Positions 1 through 6,051 of a stretch of 7,445 nucleotides of DNA are shown here, one piece after another. Source of the stretch: Microbacteriaceae bacterium UBA6152 (GTDB lineage: Bacteria > Actinomycetota > Actinomycetes > Actinomycetales > Microbacteriaceae); contig DIUS01000002.1 in NCBI GenBank assembly GCA_002423075.1, positions 18,714 through 26,158 on the forward strand, read 5' to 3'. Every line of letters begins with the position of its first letter. Position 1 is the stretch's first letter. Both the position numbers and the translations under genes were made by a program. The notes below the pieces were generated by a model. The model ran no database searches, was not told the origin of the DNA, and saw nothing but the letters and a program-made list of their open reading frames with translations.

Positions 1-536
1 ATGCCGGTCAGAGTGGCCGCACCGATAGCGAGCCAGCCTGTCCCGGCCGGCACACCGCCGAAGAGCATGATCACGCCGAAGTAGATCGACACGGTCACGA
101 CCACGCGCAGGGCGATGTGGATCATCATGCCGTTGACAATCTGCGCCCCCGAGATGGGTGCGGCATTCATGCCGAAAAAGATCGGGTTCCATTTGAACCC
201 CATGAGCACCGGGTAGCTCGTCTCGTTTGCGGTGACCGTCATCGCCGCCGTGGCCATGAGTGCTGGCGCCACGAACTGCAGATAGCTGACGCCACCGATG
301 CCCTGCGGCACGAGGCTCGCGAGCCCCACCCCGAGCGCAAAGAGGTAGATGAGCGGGTTGCCGAAGCTCTGGAAGATCGCGTCGCCCGCATAGCCCTTCA
401 TGGCGCGGATGCGGTGCTCGGCGATGTACCACGAGCCCCAGCGGCGCGGGGCGACGCCGCCGGCGAGTGCGCGTGCGGTTTCGGGATGCTCAGCAGCGGT
501 GTCCCGCATCGAATCGGCGGGCGGGGGGAGGGTCAT
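1..536 (-). CDS. ABC-2 type transporter permease (NodJ/DrrB-like), partial at the left edge
   Basis: This is the membrane subunit of an ABC exporter. Only the N-terminal 178 residues lie in the window; the frame is still open at base 3. The ATG at 536-534 overlaps the stop of the upstream ATPase gene (ATGA), so translation is probably coupled. After a hydrophilic head of about 45 residues comes a stretch reading GNPLIYLFALGVGLASLV (residues 59-76), a typical first membrane segment of the NodJ/daunorubicin-resistance permease group. Further segments lie near 85-101 (YLQFVAPALMATAAMTV) and 143-161 (RVVVTVSIYFGVIMLFGGV). The soluble loop between them carries YPVLMGFKWNP, also usual for this group. 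Family members are about 260 residues, so roughly a third is missing, with three more expected membrane segments. It is inferred to form the channel energised by the ATPase. The substrate cannot be read from sequence; drugs, lipids or polysaccharides are known for relatives. Confidence 0.9.
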   Translation of the reverse strand, partial: MTLPPPADSMRDTAAEHPETARALAGGVAPRRWGSWYIAEHRIRAMKGYAGDAIFQSFGNPLIYLFALGVGLASLVPQGIGGVSYLQFVAPALMATAAMTVTANETSYPVLMGFKWNPIFFGMNAAPISGAQIVNGMMIHIALRVVVTVSIYFGVIMLFGGVPAGTGWLAIGAATLTG

Positions 537-1459
537 TCGATTAGGCTCCGGCCCGTGAGGCGCAAGAAGACGTCTTCGAGGCTCGACCGGCGCACGAGCG
601 AGGTGATCGGCTGCAGCCCGCGGTGCGTGATCTGCTCGAGCTCGGCCTCGCCATTGCTCGTGTAGATGAGGATGCGGTCGGGCAGCACCTCGTGCCGCTC
701 GCCGATGTCGGCGATCCTCGCGGCGATTTCGGCGTTCTTGTCGCTGCCGAAGCGCACCTCAAGCACCTCTTTGCTCGAGTACTCACGGATGAGCGACGCC
801 GGCGAGCCCTCGGCCATGATGCGGCCCTTGTCGACGACGACGAGCCGGTCGCACAGCTGCTCGGCCTCGTCCATGTAGTGCGTCGTGAGCACGAGCGTCG
901 TGCCCTGCTCTTTGAGGCGAAACAGGCGGTCCCAGAGAATGTGCCGCGCTTGCGGGTCGAGACCCGTGGTCGGCTCGTCGAGCAGCAGGATGCGCGGCTC
1001 ATTGATGAGCGCGCGTGCGATCGTCAGGCGGCGCTTCATCCCGCCGGAGAGGTCGTCGACCTTCGACGTGCGGCGCTCGGCCAGTTGCGCGAACTCGAGA
1101 AGAGCATCCGCCCGCTCGGCGACGACCGCGCGCGGCAGGCCGAAGTAGCGGCCGTAGACGAGCAGGTTGTCGCGCACGCGCAGTTCTTGATCGAGGTTGT
1201 CCTGCTGCGGCACGACGCCGAGCTGCGAGCGGATATCGGGGCCGTGATCGTTCGGGTCGAGGCCGAGGATGCTCAAGTTACCGCTCGTGCGCGTCGATAC
1301 CGCCCCGACCATGCGCATGGTCGTCGACTTGCCCGCACCGTTCGGCCCGAGCAGGCCGAACGACTCACCCGGGGCGACCTCGAAATCGATCGAGTCGACA
1401 GCCGTGAAGTCGCCGTAGGTTTTGGTCAGCTGGCTGGCGGTAATGACGGGCTCAGGCAC
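533..1459 (-). CDS. ABC-2 transporter ATP-binding protein (NodI/DrrA-like)
   Basis: This is the cytoplasmic ATPase that powers the downstream permease. With the GTG at 1459 it is 308 residues, normal for DrrA/NodI proteins. Visible motifs are Walker A GPNGAGKST (38-46), the Q-loop in VVPQQDNLD (about 82-90), signature LSGGMKRRL (137-145), Walker B ILLLDEP with catalytic E162 (157-163), D-loop GLD (166-168) and switch histidine H194 in TTHYMDEA. The LSGGMKRRL signature and the C-terminal domain ending near SLEDVFLRLTGR are hallmarks of the DrrA/NodI group. The open frame runs upstream to 1900, but that part has no family-like sequence and crosses the HTH gene. VPEPVITASQLTKTYG is the natural N-terminus. 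No Shine-Dalgarno is seen before the GTG; a TANNNT hexamer (TAGGCT, 1473-1468) lies 8 nt upstream, so the message may be leaderless. It diverges from the HTH/exporter operon across a 90-bp operator region. Confidence 0.93.
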   Translation of the reverse strand: MPEPVITASQLTKTYGDFTAVDSIDFEVAPGESFGLLGPNGAGKSTTMRMVGAVSTRTSGNLSILGLDPNDHGPDIRSQLGVVPQQDNLDQELRVRDNLLVYGRYFGLPRAVVAERADALLEFAQLAERRTSKVDDLSGGMKRRLTIARALINEPRILLLDEPTTGLDPQARHILWDRLFRLKEQGTTLVLTTHYMDEAEQLCDRLVVVDKGRIMAEGSPASLIREYSSKEVLEVRFGSDKNAEIAARIADIGERHEVLPDRILIYTSNGEAELEQITHRGLQPITSLVRRSSLEDVFLRLTGRSLIE

Positions 1460-1467
1460 GAGAGAAA

Positions 1468-1473
1468 AGCCTA
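1468..1473 (-). promoter_or_regulatory. Candidate -10 element of the ABC-2 operon (leaderless)
   Basis: Read on the minus strand the hexamer is TAGGCT, which fits the actinobacterial TANNNT -10 pattern. It ends 8 nt before the GTG at 1459, so transcription could begin at or next to the start codon. No matching -35 is clear at 17-18 bp. An alternative minus-strand promoter has TTGACG at 1536-1531 and TAGGTT at 1511-1506 (19-bp spacing), inside the palindromes described separately. It would give a leader of about 40 nt without an obvious ribosome binding site. Which one is used cannot be decided from sequence. Confidence 0.35.
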
Positions 1474-1502
1474 GACCCGGTTGCCGACACCCGCCTAGGC
1501 TC

Positions 1503-1518
1503 GTCAACCTAGATTGAC
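1503..1518. promoter_or_regulatory. Operator palindrome 1 (GTCAAC-N4-ATTGAC)
   Basis: The sequence GTCAACCTAGATTGAC is an inverted repeat with five of six half-site positions matching. It contains the -35 hexamer (TTGACA, 1514-1519) of the HTH gene promoter. It shares its form with palindrome 2, whose centre is 29 bp away. A dimeric repressor bound here would block RNA polymerase. That the adjacent HTH protein is the binder is inference from position. Confidence 0.7.
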
Positions 1519-1543
1519 AAATTGGCCGCACGTCAACTAAGGT
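1514..1543 (+). promoter_or_regulatory. Promoter of the HTH/exporter operon (leaderless)
   Basis: A consensus -35 TTGACA (1514-1519), an 18-bp spacer and a -10 TAAGGT (1538-1543, TANNNT type) are followed 6 nt later by the ATG at 1550. Initiation at the usual distance from the -10 falls on or next to the A of the ATG, so the message would be leaderless; no Shine-Dalgarno is present. The -35 lies in operator palindrome 1 and the -10 in palindrome 2, an arrangement typical of tight repression. Confidence 0.7.
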
Positions 1544-1547
1544 TGAC
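1532..1547. promoter_or_regulatory. Operator palindrome 2 (GTCAAC-N4-GTTGAC)
   Basis: GTCAACTAAGGTTGAC is a perfect inverted repeat with 6-bp arms and a 4-bp centre. It covers the -10 hexamer and ends 2 bp before the ATG of the HTH gene. Another GTCAAC half-site starts at 1553, inside codons 2 and 3 of that gene, exactly 21 bp (two helical turns) from the start of this palindrome. It is a strong candidate repressor site. Confidence 0.72.
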
Positions 1548-1549
1548 AC

Positions 1550-1762
1550 ATGGTCAACTCCCTGCGCACTCTTGCCGGCGAGGCAGGAGACGACGACCCG
1601 CTGCGAGCCTTGCGGGCACTTGCCGAGCTGAAGCGCGAGGCCGAGCGCGCGGAGGCTACGCAGGTCCGTCGAGCGAGGTCGCTCGGGTACGGCTGGCAGA
1701 TGATTGCGAGCGCGCTCGGCGTCAGTCGTCAGGCAGTGCACAAGAAGCACGGAAGAAGATGA
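1550..1762 (+). CDS. Small helix-turn-helix protein, likely autorepressor of the exporter operon
   Basis: This 70-residue protein has an acidic N-terminal stretch, then a predicted charged helix (about 17-44, rich in Arg, Glu and Ala). A C-terminal helix-turn-helix follows: GYGWQMIASALGVSRQAVHKKH (46-67, quoted from its two halves GYGWQMIASALG and VSRQAVHKKH). The second half is the recognition helix. Similar short proteins with a WxxIAxALGVSRQAVHKKH end are common in actinobacteria, and their role is mostly inferred. There is no ligand domain, so any signal would have to act through protein contacts, oligomer state or another factor. The ATG at 1550 is chosen because it follows a well-placed -10 by 6 nt. 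The stop is 4 nt before the exporter start, indicating one transcript. Two palindromes over its promoter make autorepression likely. A nucleoid-type or activator role is possible but less favoured. Confidence 0.88.
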   Translation: MVNSLRTLAGEAGDDDPLRALRALAELKREAERAEATQVRRARSLGYGWQMIASALGVSRQAVHKKHGRR

Positions 1763-1766
1763 GAGC

Positions 1767-3602
1767 GTGACCACTCCCGATCCCCCCCGCCGCCGCTTCG
1801 GCCGCCCTGTTGACGACGGGCCGCGCGCCACGTTCAGCCAGCTTCTGCCGTACCTCCTCGAACACCGCGTGGTGCTCGGCTGGGTCATCGTCATCAGCAT
1901 TCTGGGTGCCGCCGCCTCGCTCGCTCAGCCCCTGCTCGTGAGCCAGGTCATCACGGTCGTCGAAAACGACGGCGACCTCGGGCCGCTCGTCGCGGTGCTT
2001 GTCGCGCTCGTCGTCGCCGGGGCGCTGCTGAGCGGCTTCGGCCACTACCTGCTGCAGCGTACGGGCGAAGGCGTCGTGCTCTCGAGCCGCCGCGCACTCG
2101 TGCGCCGCATGCTGCACCTGCCGATCAGCGAGTTCGATCAGCGCCGCACGGGCGACCTGGTCAGTCGGGTCGGCAGCGACACGACGCTGCTGCGGGCCGT
2201 GCTCACGCAAGGCCTCGTCGAGGCCATCGGCGGCAGTCTCACCTTCGTTGGTGCGCTCATCGCCATGATCATCATCGACCCGACCCTGCTCGGCTTGACG
2301 GTGCTGGTCATCGCCGTATCGGTCGTCACGGTCGTCGTGCTGTCACAGCGCATCCGCATCGCCAGCCGCAAGGCGCAGGAGAAGGTCGGCGACCTCGCCG
2401 CGGCCGTCGAGCGCTCGATCTCGTCGGTACGGACCGTGCGCGCGGCGAATGCGACCGAGCGCGAGATCTCGGTCGTCGACGAAAACGCCGTCGGGGCCTG
2501 GGAGCAGGGCATCAAGGTCGCGAAGATCTCGGCGCTCGTCGTGCCGATCTCGTCGATCGCGCTGCAGGTGTCGTTCTTGGTCGTGCTCGGGGTGGGCGGC
2601 TTCCGCGTCGCCTCGGGAGCCATCGGCGTCGCCGATCTCGTGGCGTTCATCCTCTTCCTGTTCCTGCTTATCGGCCCGCTCGGACAGGCCTTCGGCGCAA
2701 TCACAAGCGTCAATGCCGCGCTCGGCGCGCTCGGCCGCATCCAAGAGATCATCGCGCTGCCGAGCGAGACCGAGGGCGACGGCGCCGTCGTGCCCGCCGC
2801 GGCGACCGTCGACTCCGCCGCGATCACCTTCGAGAGAGTGCACTTCAGCTACCCCGAGGCGGCGCACCGCACCGAGGCCGAGAAGCTCGTGGCTGAGGTC
2901 GTCGGCGACGACGTGCGCGACAAGACTGTTCTTCGAGGCGTGACGTTCACCGTGCCGGTGGGCTCGCGCACCGCGCTCGTTGGGCCGAGCGGAGCTGGCA
3001 AGAGCACGGTTCTCTCGCTCATCGAGCGGTTCTACGACCCGACGGAGGGCGTCATCCGCATGGGAGGCGGCGACATCAGGGCGCTCGAGCGCGACGCGCT
3101 GCGCGGTCAGATTGGCTACGTCGAGCAAGATGCCCCCGTGCTCGCCGGCACCCTGCGCGACAACCTGCTGCTCGGCACGCCCGGCGCGACCGACGAGCAG
3201 TGCGCGGCCGTGCTGCGCAGCGTCAACCTGGGTGAGGTGCTCGACCGCGACGGGCGGGGGCTCGATGCGCAGGTCGGCGAAGACGGTGTGATGCTGTCGG
3301 GCGGCGAGCGTCAGCGCCTTGCGATCGCCCGCGCATTGCTCGCCGCACCGCCCATTCTGCTGCTCGACGAGTCGACGTCATCGCTCGACGGGGTCAACGA
3401 GCAGCGCATGCGCGAGGCGATCGACGCTGTCGCCGAAGACCGCACTCTCATCGTCATCGCGCACCGCCTGTCGACCGTGGTCGACAGCGACCAGATCGTC
3501 GTGCTCGACCATGGGCAGGTCGTCGGAGTCGGCACGCACAGCGAACTCGTGCGTGACGTGCCGCTCTACCGCGACCTCGCGAAGCACCAGTTGCTGGTCT
3601 GA
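1767..3602 (+). CDS. ABC exporter, fused membrane and ATPase domains (ABCB/MdlB type)
   Basis: This 611-residue half-transporter is expected to dimerise and export a hydrophobic compound, lipid or peptide. The substrate is unknown. Six membrane segments can be placed near residues 36-57, 72-93, 156-175, 177-195, 257-279 and 288-309. The ATPase domain has an A-loop tyrosine in FSYPE (Y362), Walker A GPSGAGKST (406-414), Q-loop in GYVEQDAPVLAGT, signature LSGGERQRLAIARA (from 510), Walker B ILLLDES with D534 and catalytic E535, and H-loop H566 in IAHRLS. All catalytic elements are intact. The GTG at 1767 is chosen over upstream in-frame codons because those overlap the HTH gene and lack family sequence; GGAAGAAG (1751-1758) lies 8 nt before it. 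Y362 to Walker A spans 44 residues, about 20 more than in typical exporters such as Sav1866; the extra stretch (about 364-387) is polar and charged. It is co-transcribed with the HTH gene. Confidence 0.95.
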   Translation: MTTPDPPRRRFGRPVDDGPRATFSQLLPYLLEHRVVLGWVIVISILGAAASLAQPLLVSQVITVVENDGDLGPLVAVLVALVVAGALLSGFGHYLLQRTGEGVVLSSRRALVRRMLHLPISEFDQRRTGDLVSRVGSDTTLLRAVLTQGLVEAIGGSLTFVGALIAMIIIDPTLLGLTVLVIAVSVVTVVVLSQRIRIASRKAQEKVGDLAAAVERSISSVRTVRAANATEREISVVDENAVGAWEQGIKVAKISALVVPISSIALQVSFLVVLGVGGFRVASGAIGVADLVAFILFLFLLIGPLGQAFGAITSVNAALGALGRIQEIIALPSETEGDGAVVPAAATVDSAAITFERVHFSYPEAAHRTEAEKLVAEVVGDDVRDKTVLRGVTFTVPVGSRTALVGPSGAGKSTVLSLIERFYDPTEGVIRMGGGDIRALERDALRGQIGYVEQDAPVLAGTLRDNLLLGTPGATDEQCAAVLRSVNLGEVLDRDGRGLDAQVGEDGVMLSGGERQRLAIARALLAAPPILLLDESTSSLDGVNEQRMREAIDAVAEDRTLIVIAHRLSTVVDSDQIVVLDHGQVVGVGTHSELVRDVPLYRDLAKHQLLV

Positions 3603-3633
3603 GCCTCGTCACCAGCTCTCGCCCCCTGCTTCG

Positions 3634-3687
3634 CACTGTTCGCGACACCTCGCACTGACGAGTGCGTACGAGGTGTCCGAAACTGTG
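3634..3687. terminator. Large imperfect hairpin between convergent genes, putative bidirectional terminator
   Basis: The 118 bp between the exporter stop (3602) and the nicotinamidase stop (3722) hold a long inverted repeat. CACT (3653-3656) pairs with AGTG (3661-3664) around a GACG loop. GACACCTCG (3644-3652) pairs with CGAGGTGTC (3669-3677) after a 4-nt bulge (CGTA). The outer CACTGTT (3634-3640) pairs with AACTGTG (3681-3687) with one mismatch. There is no T-run on either side, so it is not a classic intrinsic terminator. Hairpins without a U-tract are often proposed as terminators in actinobacteria. It could instead be a dispersed palindromic repeat. Confidence 0.6.
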
Positions 3688-3721
3688 AGAGACGCTAGAA
3701 GGGGGACGCCGGGGTCGACGG

Positions 3722-4306
3722 TCAGGGCGAGGCCGGCTCGACCGTCGCACCCGCGGCCGCCAGCTCGCGCAGCGCCGCCTCGGTCGAGCCGGGCGCGACG
3801 CCCGCAACCAGGTCGGTCAGCACTCGCACGCGCCGACCGGCCGCGAGAGCGTCGAGAGCCGAGGCGCGCACGCAGTAGTCGGTCGCGATGCCGACGACAT
3901 CGACGTCGGTCACGCCGAGCTCATCAAGCGCAGTGACGATGCCACGGCCGTCGTCGGTCGTGCCCTCAAAAATCGAGTAGGCCGGAACCCCCTGTCCCTT
4001 GCGCACGTGGATGTCGATGAGGCCCGTGTCAATCGAGGGGTGATATTCGGCGCCGTCGGTGCCCGCCATGCAGTGCTGCGGCCAGGTCACGACGAAGTCG
4101 GGGTCGCCCTCGAGAGCGAAGTGACCGCCGTTGTCGTTGTCGGGGTCGTGCCAGTCGCGTGACGCGATCACAACGTCGTAGTCATCGGGATGCTCGCGAA
4201 CATGCTCGGTGATCGCCGAGGCCACGGCGGCGCCGCCATCGACGCCGAGCGCACCGCCTTCGGTGAAGTCGTTCTGCACGTCGATGATGAAGAGAGCGCG
4301 AGCCAT
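3722..4306 (-). CDS. pncA: Nicotinamidase/pyrazinamidase
   Basis: This cytosolic enzyme hydrolyses nicotinamide to nicotinate and ammonia in NAD salvage; family members also activate the drug pyrazinamide. It has 194 residues, near the 186 of the Mycobacterium tuberculosis enzyme. The catalytic triad is visible as D9 in IIDVQNDF, K103 in VRKGQ and C145 in GIATDYCV. Metal ligands matching the known D-H-H-H set are D51 and H53 (SRDWHD), H62 (GGHF) and H78 (WPQHC). The HPSIDTG and YSIFEG stretches are also typical. The loop between H53 and H62 is three residues longer than in the mycobacterial enzyme. The ATG at 4306 is supported by GGAGG at 4315-4311, 4 nt before it. The open frame continues upstream to 4981 but that is antisense-type read-through in the dacB region. 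It lies 23 nt after the dacB stop on the same strand and is probably co-transcribed. Confidence 0.95.
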   Translation of the reverse strand: MARALFIIDVQNDFTEGGALGVDGGAAVASAITEHVREHPDDYDVVIASRDWHDPDNDNGGHFALEGDPDFVVTWPQHCMAGTDGAEYHPSIDTGLIDIHVRKGQGVPAYSIFEGTTDDGRGIVTALDELGVTDVDVVGIATDYCVRASALDALAAGRRVRVLTDLVAGVAPGSTEAALRELAAAGATVEPASP

Positions 4307-4329
4307 ACCGCCTCCGTTGCCGAGCTGGG

Positions 4330-6045
4330 TCAGTTGTTCGAGAGGTTGTCGCCGCAGGTGAAGATCGCCGCGGCGAGCGTGTCGTGAGCGGCCTTGGCCG
4401 ACTCGGGTATTCCCGTGCGGATCGAGTAGAACGCGAACGTGAGCGGAGTGCCGTCTGCGGCGCGGATCACTCCGGAGAGCGAGTAGGCCGACCTCAGCCA
4501 GCCGGTCTTCGCGGTCACGTTGCCCCGGGCGATCGCATTCGAACCGGTGAAGCGGCTGGCGAGCGTGCCGCTCTGCCCGGCGACCGGAAGAGCATCCATG
4601 ATGATGCCGAGATTGTTGCCGCGCGCGTTGATGACGGCGAACAACTGGGCCATGTAGCGGGCCGGCACCGCGTTGTCGGTCGCGAGCCCCGATCCGTCTT
4701 TGATGATGAGACCGTCGGTCGGAACGCCATAGGTGTCCAGGGCGCCCGTGATGGCCTGCGTCAGCGACGCGGTCGAGCCGTCGAGACCGATCTTCTTCGA
4801 CACAGCGCGGGCGAGCATCTCGCCGAGCGTGTTGTCGCTGTTGGGGAGAAGCTGACCGATCAGTGTGCTGACCGGTTGCGACTGTACCTGGCCGAGAAGA
4901 GTTCCACCCACGGCGGCGCCCGTGCTGATCGTCGGCACGCCGGCCGGGTTGCCCGCGTCGGCGAGCGCTTGCGCGAACCACTGGCCGGCACGCGCGATCG
5001 GGTCGGTAGAGCGAGCGCTCGTCTGGGCCCGCGGATCGTTGCGGTCGCCGTCGACCATCAGAGCGGTCGCCGGGGCCTGGTACCCCGCGGCGATGCGGTC
5101 ACGGTTCCAGGTCTCGTGCCAGTTGTCGGCCGGGTTCCAGAACGTCGAGTCGAGCACGAGCGACGTGATGCCGGGGGCATCCGGATTCGCTGCCGCGTAG
5201 GCCGCGACGGTCTGCGCGGCGAGGTCAGAGAGCTTGGGGGCACCGCGGTAGATGCTCTCCTGGCCCGCGGGCAGCCGGCTCAGGGTGGCATCGCCGCCAC
5301 CGACGAGCACGACGGTGCCGGGGGTCGAGCCCGTAACGACGCGCGTCGTCATGCGGTGATCGGGGCCCAGTGCGGCGAGCGCCGCGGCCGCCGTGATCAC
5401 CTTGAGCACACTGCCCGTTCGCACGGCGCGATCGGCCTGACGGTCAAACAGCACCTCGCCCGTCGTGGCGTTGACGACCGAGCCGAAGAACTCGTTGAGG
5501 CGCTCATCGCGGGCGAGCGAGGCGATCGAGCACGTACGCAGACGGCTCGGGGCGGCGATCGTGCCCGGCAGAGTTCGCGGGTCGGGTTCAGGCGTCGCGG
5601 TCACGGTCGGCACCGGCACGGGTGCGGCCTGCGCCGACCCCACAGCGATGCCCGCGAAGACAGCGCCCGAGCCGAGCAGCAGGAAAGCGACGGAGAGCGC
5701 GGTCGTCAGCACCGCACGGGGGTGCTGGCGCACGAACGCGCCGATGCCGGTGGCGGGCTTCGTGCCGTCGGTCTGCTCAGAGACCCCGTCAGCCGCGCTC
5801 AGCACCTCGGTGGGCGCAGCGGGCTCCACGGTCGGCATGGCCCGCATGTCCGACGCGCTCAGTACCTCAGTCGGGGTGAGGCCAACCGCCACAGCTTCGG
5901 TGGGGGCGAGCCCAACAGGAAGCGCCTCGGTGGGAGGCTCGGGCGGCGAGGTCGCCGACTGCTCGCTCTTCCTGCCCCGCCGTCGCGACGCCGCCTCGGC
6001 CTCGCGCGCGGCGCGTCGGCTGAGGGGCTGCTCGGGCTCAGTCAT
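4330..6045 (-). CDS. dacB: D-alanyl-D-alanine carboxypeptidase/endopeptidase, peptidase family S13 (PBP4/DacB type), membrane-anchored
   Basis: This enzyme trims or opens peptidoglycan peptides outside the membrane. With the ATG at 6045 it is 571 residues. Order: a cytoplasmic tail of about 110 residues, basic at first, with PTE-containing repeats at 38-84; one membrane segment (about 111-134) followed by GSAQAAP; a Pro/Thr-rich linker (about 140-160); then the S13 domain. The three active-site motifs are intact: SVLK (S212, K215), SDN (403-405) and KTG (513-515). Cysteines 172 and 554, near the two ends of the domain, could form a disulfide. The usual secreted enzyme has only a signal peptide, so the long tail is notable, though such tails occur in actinobacteria. 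No Shine-Dalgarno is seen; TATCAT lies 6 nt before the ATG, suggesting a leaderless message. It follows the oxidoreductase stop by 41 nt and precedes pncA. The frame extends to 6246 without plausible protein sequence. Confidence 0.94.
   Translation of the reverse strand: MTEPEQPLSRRAAREAEAASRRRGRKSEQSATSPPEPPTEALPVGLAPTEAVAVGLTPTEVLSASDMRAMPTVEPAAPTEVLSAADGVSEQTDGTKPATGIGAFVRQHPRAVLTTALSVAFLLLGSGAVFAGIAVGSAQAAPVPVPTVTATPEPDPRTLPGTIAAPSRLRTCSIASLARDERLNEFFGSVVNATTGEVLFDRQADRAVRTGSVLKVITAAAALAALGPDHRMTTRVVTGSTPGTVVLVGGGDATLSRLPAGQESIYRGAPKLSDLAAQTVAAYAAANPDAPGITSLVLDSTFWNPADNWHETWNRDRIAAGYQAPATALMVDGDRNDPRAQTSARSTDPIARAGQWFAQALADAGNPAGVPTISTGAAVGGTLLGQVQSQPVSTLIGQLLPNSDNTLGEMLARAVSKKIGLDGSTASLTQAITGALDTYGVPTDGLIIKDGSGLATDNAVPARYMAQLFAVINARGNNLGIIMDALPVAGQSGTLASRFTGSNAIARGNVTAKTGWLRSAYSLSGVIRAADGTPLTFAFYSIRTGIPESAKAAHDTLAAAIFTCGDNLSNN
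5794..5934 (-). repeat. PTE-containing degenerate repeats in the DacB cytoplasmic tail
   Basis: Residues 38-64 read as three consecutive units of about ten residues: PTEALPVGLA, PTEAVAVGLT and PTEVLSASDM. After a gap a fourth copy follows, PTEVLSAADG (78-87). The DNA copies are visibly related but not identical. The tail is probably disordered, and the threonines next to proline and glutamate could be modification or binding sites; that part is inference. Confidence 0.75.
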
Positions 6046-6051
6046 TGGGAC

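Noticed and set aside
623..1474. A 283-codon plus-strand open frame opposite the ABC ATPase
   Set aside because: It is antisense to a gene with all ABC motifs intact, and its protein lacks any family sequence or start signals.
1704..1766. Upstream ATG at 1704 for the exporter
   Set aside because: It lies within the HTH gene in another frame and adds 21 residues unlike the family; GTG at 1767 has a purine-rich site 8 nt before it.
1460..1900. N-terminal extension of the ABC ATPase frame up to 1900
   Set aside because: The extension crosses the operator region and the HTH gene and has no similarity to ABC proteins; the family N-terminus begins at the GTG at 1459.
2343..3128. A 261-codon minus-strand open frame opposite the exporter
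   Set aside because: It is a highly charged shadow sequence (runs of D, R, E and H) inside a well-supported ABC exporter gene.
3603..3721. Classic intrinsic terminator with a T-run, or a small gene, between the exporter and pncA
   Set aside because: No T-run is present on either strand, and no short frame with a ribosome site fits; only the long hairpin stands out.
4307..4981. N-terminal extension of the nicotinamidase frame up to 4981
   Set aside because: The extra sequence is out-of-frame dacB. The enzyme begins at MARALFIIDVQNDF with GGAGG in front, as in known family members.
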